Positions 6,326-8,246 of a stretch of DNA of 8,246 bases are shown here, piece after piece. This DNA comes from Actinomycetes bacterium (GTDB lineage Bacteria > Actinomycetota > Actinomycetes > Propionibacteriales > Propionibacteriaceae), in contig JAKOQD010000303.1 of assembly GCA_029778515.1 (NCBI GenBank), positions 1 to 8,246 on the forward strand, given 5' to 3'. Position numbers and translations under genes: made by a program. Under the pieces are notes generated by a model, which was given only the letters and a program-made list of their open reading frames with translations, was not told the origin of the DNA and did not search any database. Each line of letters opens with the position of its first letter. The stretch's first letter is position 1.

Positions 6326-8246
<1,921 letters not shown>

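Overview
This is a GC-rich, densely coding stretch of chromosome from a high-GC Gram-positive bacterium (Actinomycetota). The RecO, UppS and ArgG sequences resemble the actinobacterial forms, and several genes appear to be leaderless, a common trait in that phylum. The order Propionibacteriales is plausible, but the sequence alone does not prove it. No rRNA, tRNA, CRISPR array or transposase gene is visible.

Layout, left to right. On the minus strand there is the 5' part of an L-ribulose-5-phosphate 4-epimerase gene (araD; its 3' end lies off the left edge), preceded by recO. Divergent from recO is a 531-codon FGGY sugar kinase of the alternative L-ribulokinase type (araB). Two plus-strand genes follow, a SIMPL/DUF541-domain protein and an aldo/keto reductase. 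The latter converges, with only 4 bp between stop codons, on a minus-strand small heat-shock protein gene (hsp20). Divergent from hsp20 is uppS (cis-prenyl transferase for cell-wall lipid carrier). It converges on a minus-strand long-type argG (argininosuccinate synthase), with a four-unit palindromic element between them. Beyond the argG promoter, the right edge carries an open reading frame coding for the second half of a LamG (concanavalin A-like) domain. No start codon or N-terminus is visible for it, so it looks like a 5'-truncated fragment.

The functions fall into four groups: L-arabinose use (araD, araB), housekeeping (recO, uppS, argG), stress (hsp20) and unknown or redox (SIMPL protein, aldo/keto reductase). 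Regulation is the most informative part. LacI-family-like operators lie about 43 bp upstream of both araD and araB, which suggests one arabinose regulon split by recO. The hsp20 promoter carries a perfect CIRCE element at its start site and a HAIR-like inverted repeat just upstream of its -35 box, which predicts joint HrcA and HspR control. Five genes (recO, SIMPL, aldo/keto reductase, uppS, argG) have a -10-like hexamer 6-7 bases before the start codon and no Shine-Dalgarno sequence, the geometry of leaderless mRNAs. The three inducible-looking genes (araD, araB, hsp20) have Shine-Dalgarno sequences.

I found no clear undescribed multi-gene system. The points most worth checking are the dual heat-shock control, the split arabinose regulon, the symmetric palindrome and the LamG fragment.
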